Assembly (NCBI GenBank): GCA_031431125.1
Contig: JANPCX010000081.1
Location: 1 to 52,166 of the forward strand
Source of the DNA: JANPCX01 sp031431125
GTDB lineage: Bacteria; Pseudomonadota; Gammaproteobacteria; Burkholderiales; Burkholderiaceae_C
Reading direction: 5' to 3'
DNA: 52,166 nt
Each line of letters opens with the position of its first letter. Position 1 is the first letter of the stretch. This document shows positions 52,027-52,166 of this stretch, in pieces. A program made the translations under genes and the position numbers. Below the pieces are notes generated by a model, which worked only from the letters and a program-made list of their open reading frames with translations, did no database searches and was not told the DNA's origin.

Positions 52027-52166
52027 ACCTAGAAACGGCAGTTGGACGCGCCCGAGTGGGCTGCGATGCGGTGCGCTGGCAAGGCGCGACAACGCGGCGG
52101 GCTCATGCCCGCAAGGCGAAGCAACGCCGCCAGCACGCCGCAGCGCGGCTCAATCGGGCGCGTAGC
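52024..52166. repeat. Palindromic element cut by the window end
   Basis: It opens with TTGAACCTAGAAACGGCAG. CGCGCCCGAGTGGGCTGCG (about 52048-52066) pairs imperfectly with the complement of CGCAGCGCGGCTC plus ATCGGGCGCG near the window end. The core GCTGGCAAGGCG ... GCAACGCCGCCAGC pairs too, around a GCGGGCTCATGCCCGC hairpin tip. The core is shared with 2277-2337. The right terminal repeat should lie just outside the window. Confidence 0.75.

Noticed and set aside
1..52166. CRISPR arrays, prophage, integrases or transposases
   Set aside because: I saw no regularly spaced short repeats, no phage structural genes and no transposase-like proteins.

Overview
The window looks like chromosomal DNA of a betaproteobacterium, most probably a Burkholderiales/Comamonadaceae-type organism (inference from gene families, high GC content and gene order; no rRNA is present to settle it). 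Supporting signs are metX-metW preceded by a SAM-II-type aptamer, pilU-pilT next to yggS, proC and ubiA close by, a 'Gcr' family membrane protein after apaG, a MocR-type regulator beside a DUF2917 protein, and many palindromic intergenic repeats. Almost all of it is ordinary metabolic and housekeeping sequence with tight gene spacing. I see no prophage, transposase, CRISPR array or integrase. One tRNA gene (Arg, anticodon CCG) is present.

Layout. 1-2.2 kb: a c-type cytochrome and a beta-CASP metallo-hydrolase. 2.4-5.2 kb: an RsbQ-type alpha/beta hydrolase translationally coupled to a PAS-PAS-HisKA-HATPase-REC hybrid kinase. 5.4-10.6 kb: proA, an ArsR-type regulator with a TauE/SafE permease, lemA, a small gamma-glutamylcyclotransferase-like protein, a DUF167 protein and a voltage-gated ion channel with a C-terminal zinc ribbon. 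10.6-11.5 kb: gene-free, holding a dispersed 94-bp repeat and a roughly 685-bp imperfect palindrome. 11.5-13.4 kb: metW-metX under a SAM-II riboswitch with a terminator hairpin. 13.5-22.9 kb: an FMN glutamate-synthase-like protein, a LysE exporter, a nuclease-like protein, MocR/DUF2917, an arylamine N-acetyltransferase, radA, ilvE and a zinc-finger protein. 22.9-30.2 kb: two tandem secreted serine hydrolases, purU, an NTF2-like protein, yheT, two unknowns and a membrane cytochrome c. 30.4-33.5 kb: tRNA-Arg, pilU, pilT, yggS. 33.6-38 kb: an Lrp-type regulator divergent from putA. 38-43.7 kb: a six-gene cell-envelope operon (COG3014-like lipoprotein, YcfL, LpoB, CsgG/LpoB-like protein, lipoprotein hydrolase, rhodanese lipoprotein). 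43.8-52.2 kb: proC, glutamate dehydrogenase, ubiA, a membrane protein, gph, rpe, apaG, a Gcr family protein, a probable hydrolase remnant and a palindromic repeat cut by the window end.

How genes work together. Proline/glutamate metabolism is unusually concentrated here: proA and proC for synthesis, putA with its regulator for breakdown, plus glutamate dehydrogenase. Methionine synthesis (metXW) appears feedback-controlled by S-adenosylmethionine at the RNA level. PilT and PilU are the retraction motors of type IV pili. YcfL and LpoB are known neighbours in E. coli, and here they sit in a larger envelope lipoprotein operon.

The best candidates for something new are the RsbQ/PAS hybrid kinase module, the extended LpoB envelope operon, the giant palindrome, and a family of palindromic intergenic elements whose ends carry a GAACCTAGA-like motif. 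All calls come from reading the sequence and remembered family features; no database search was possible.
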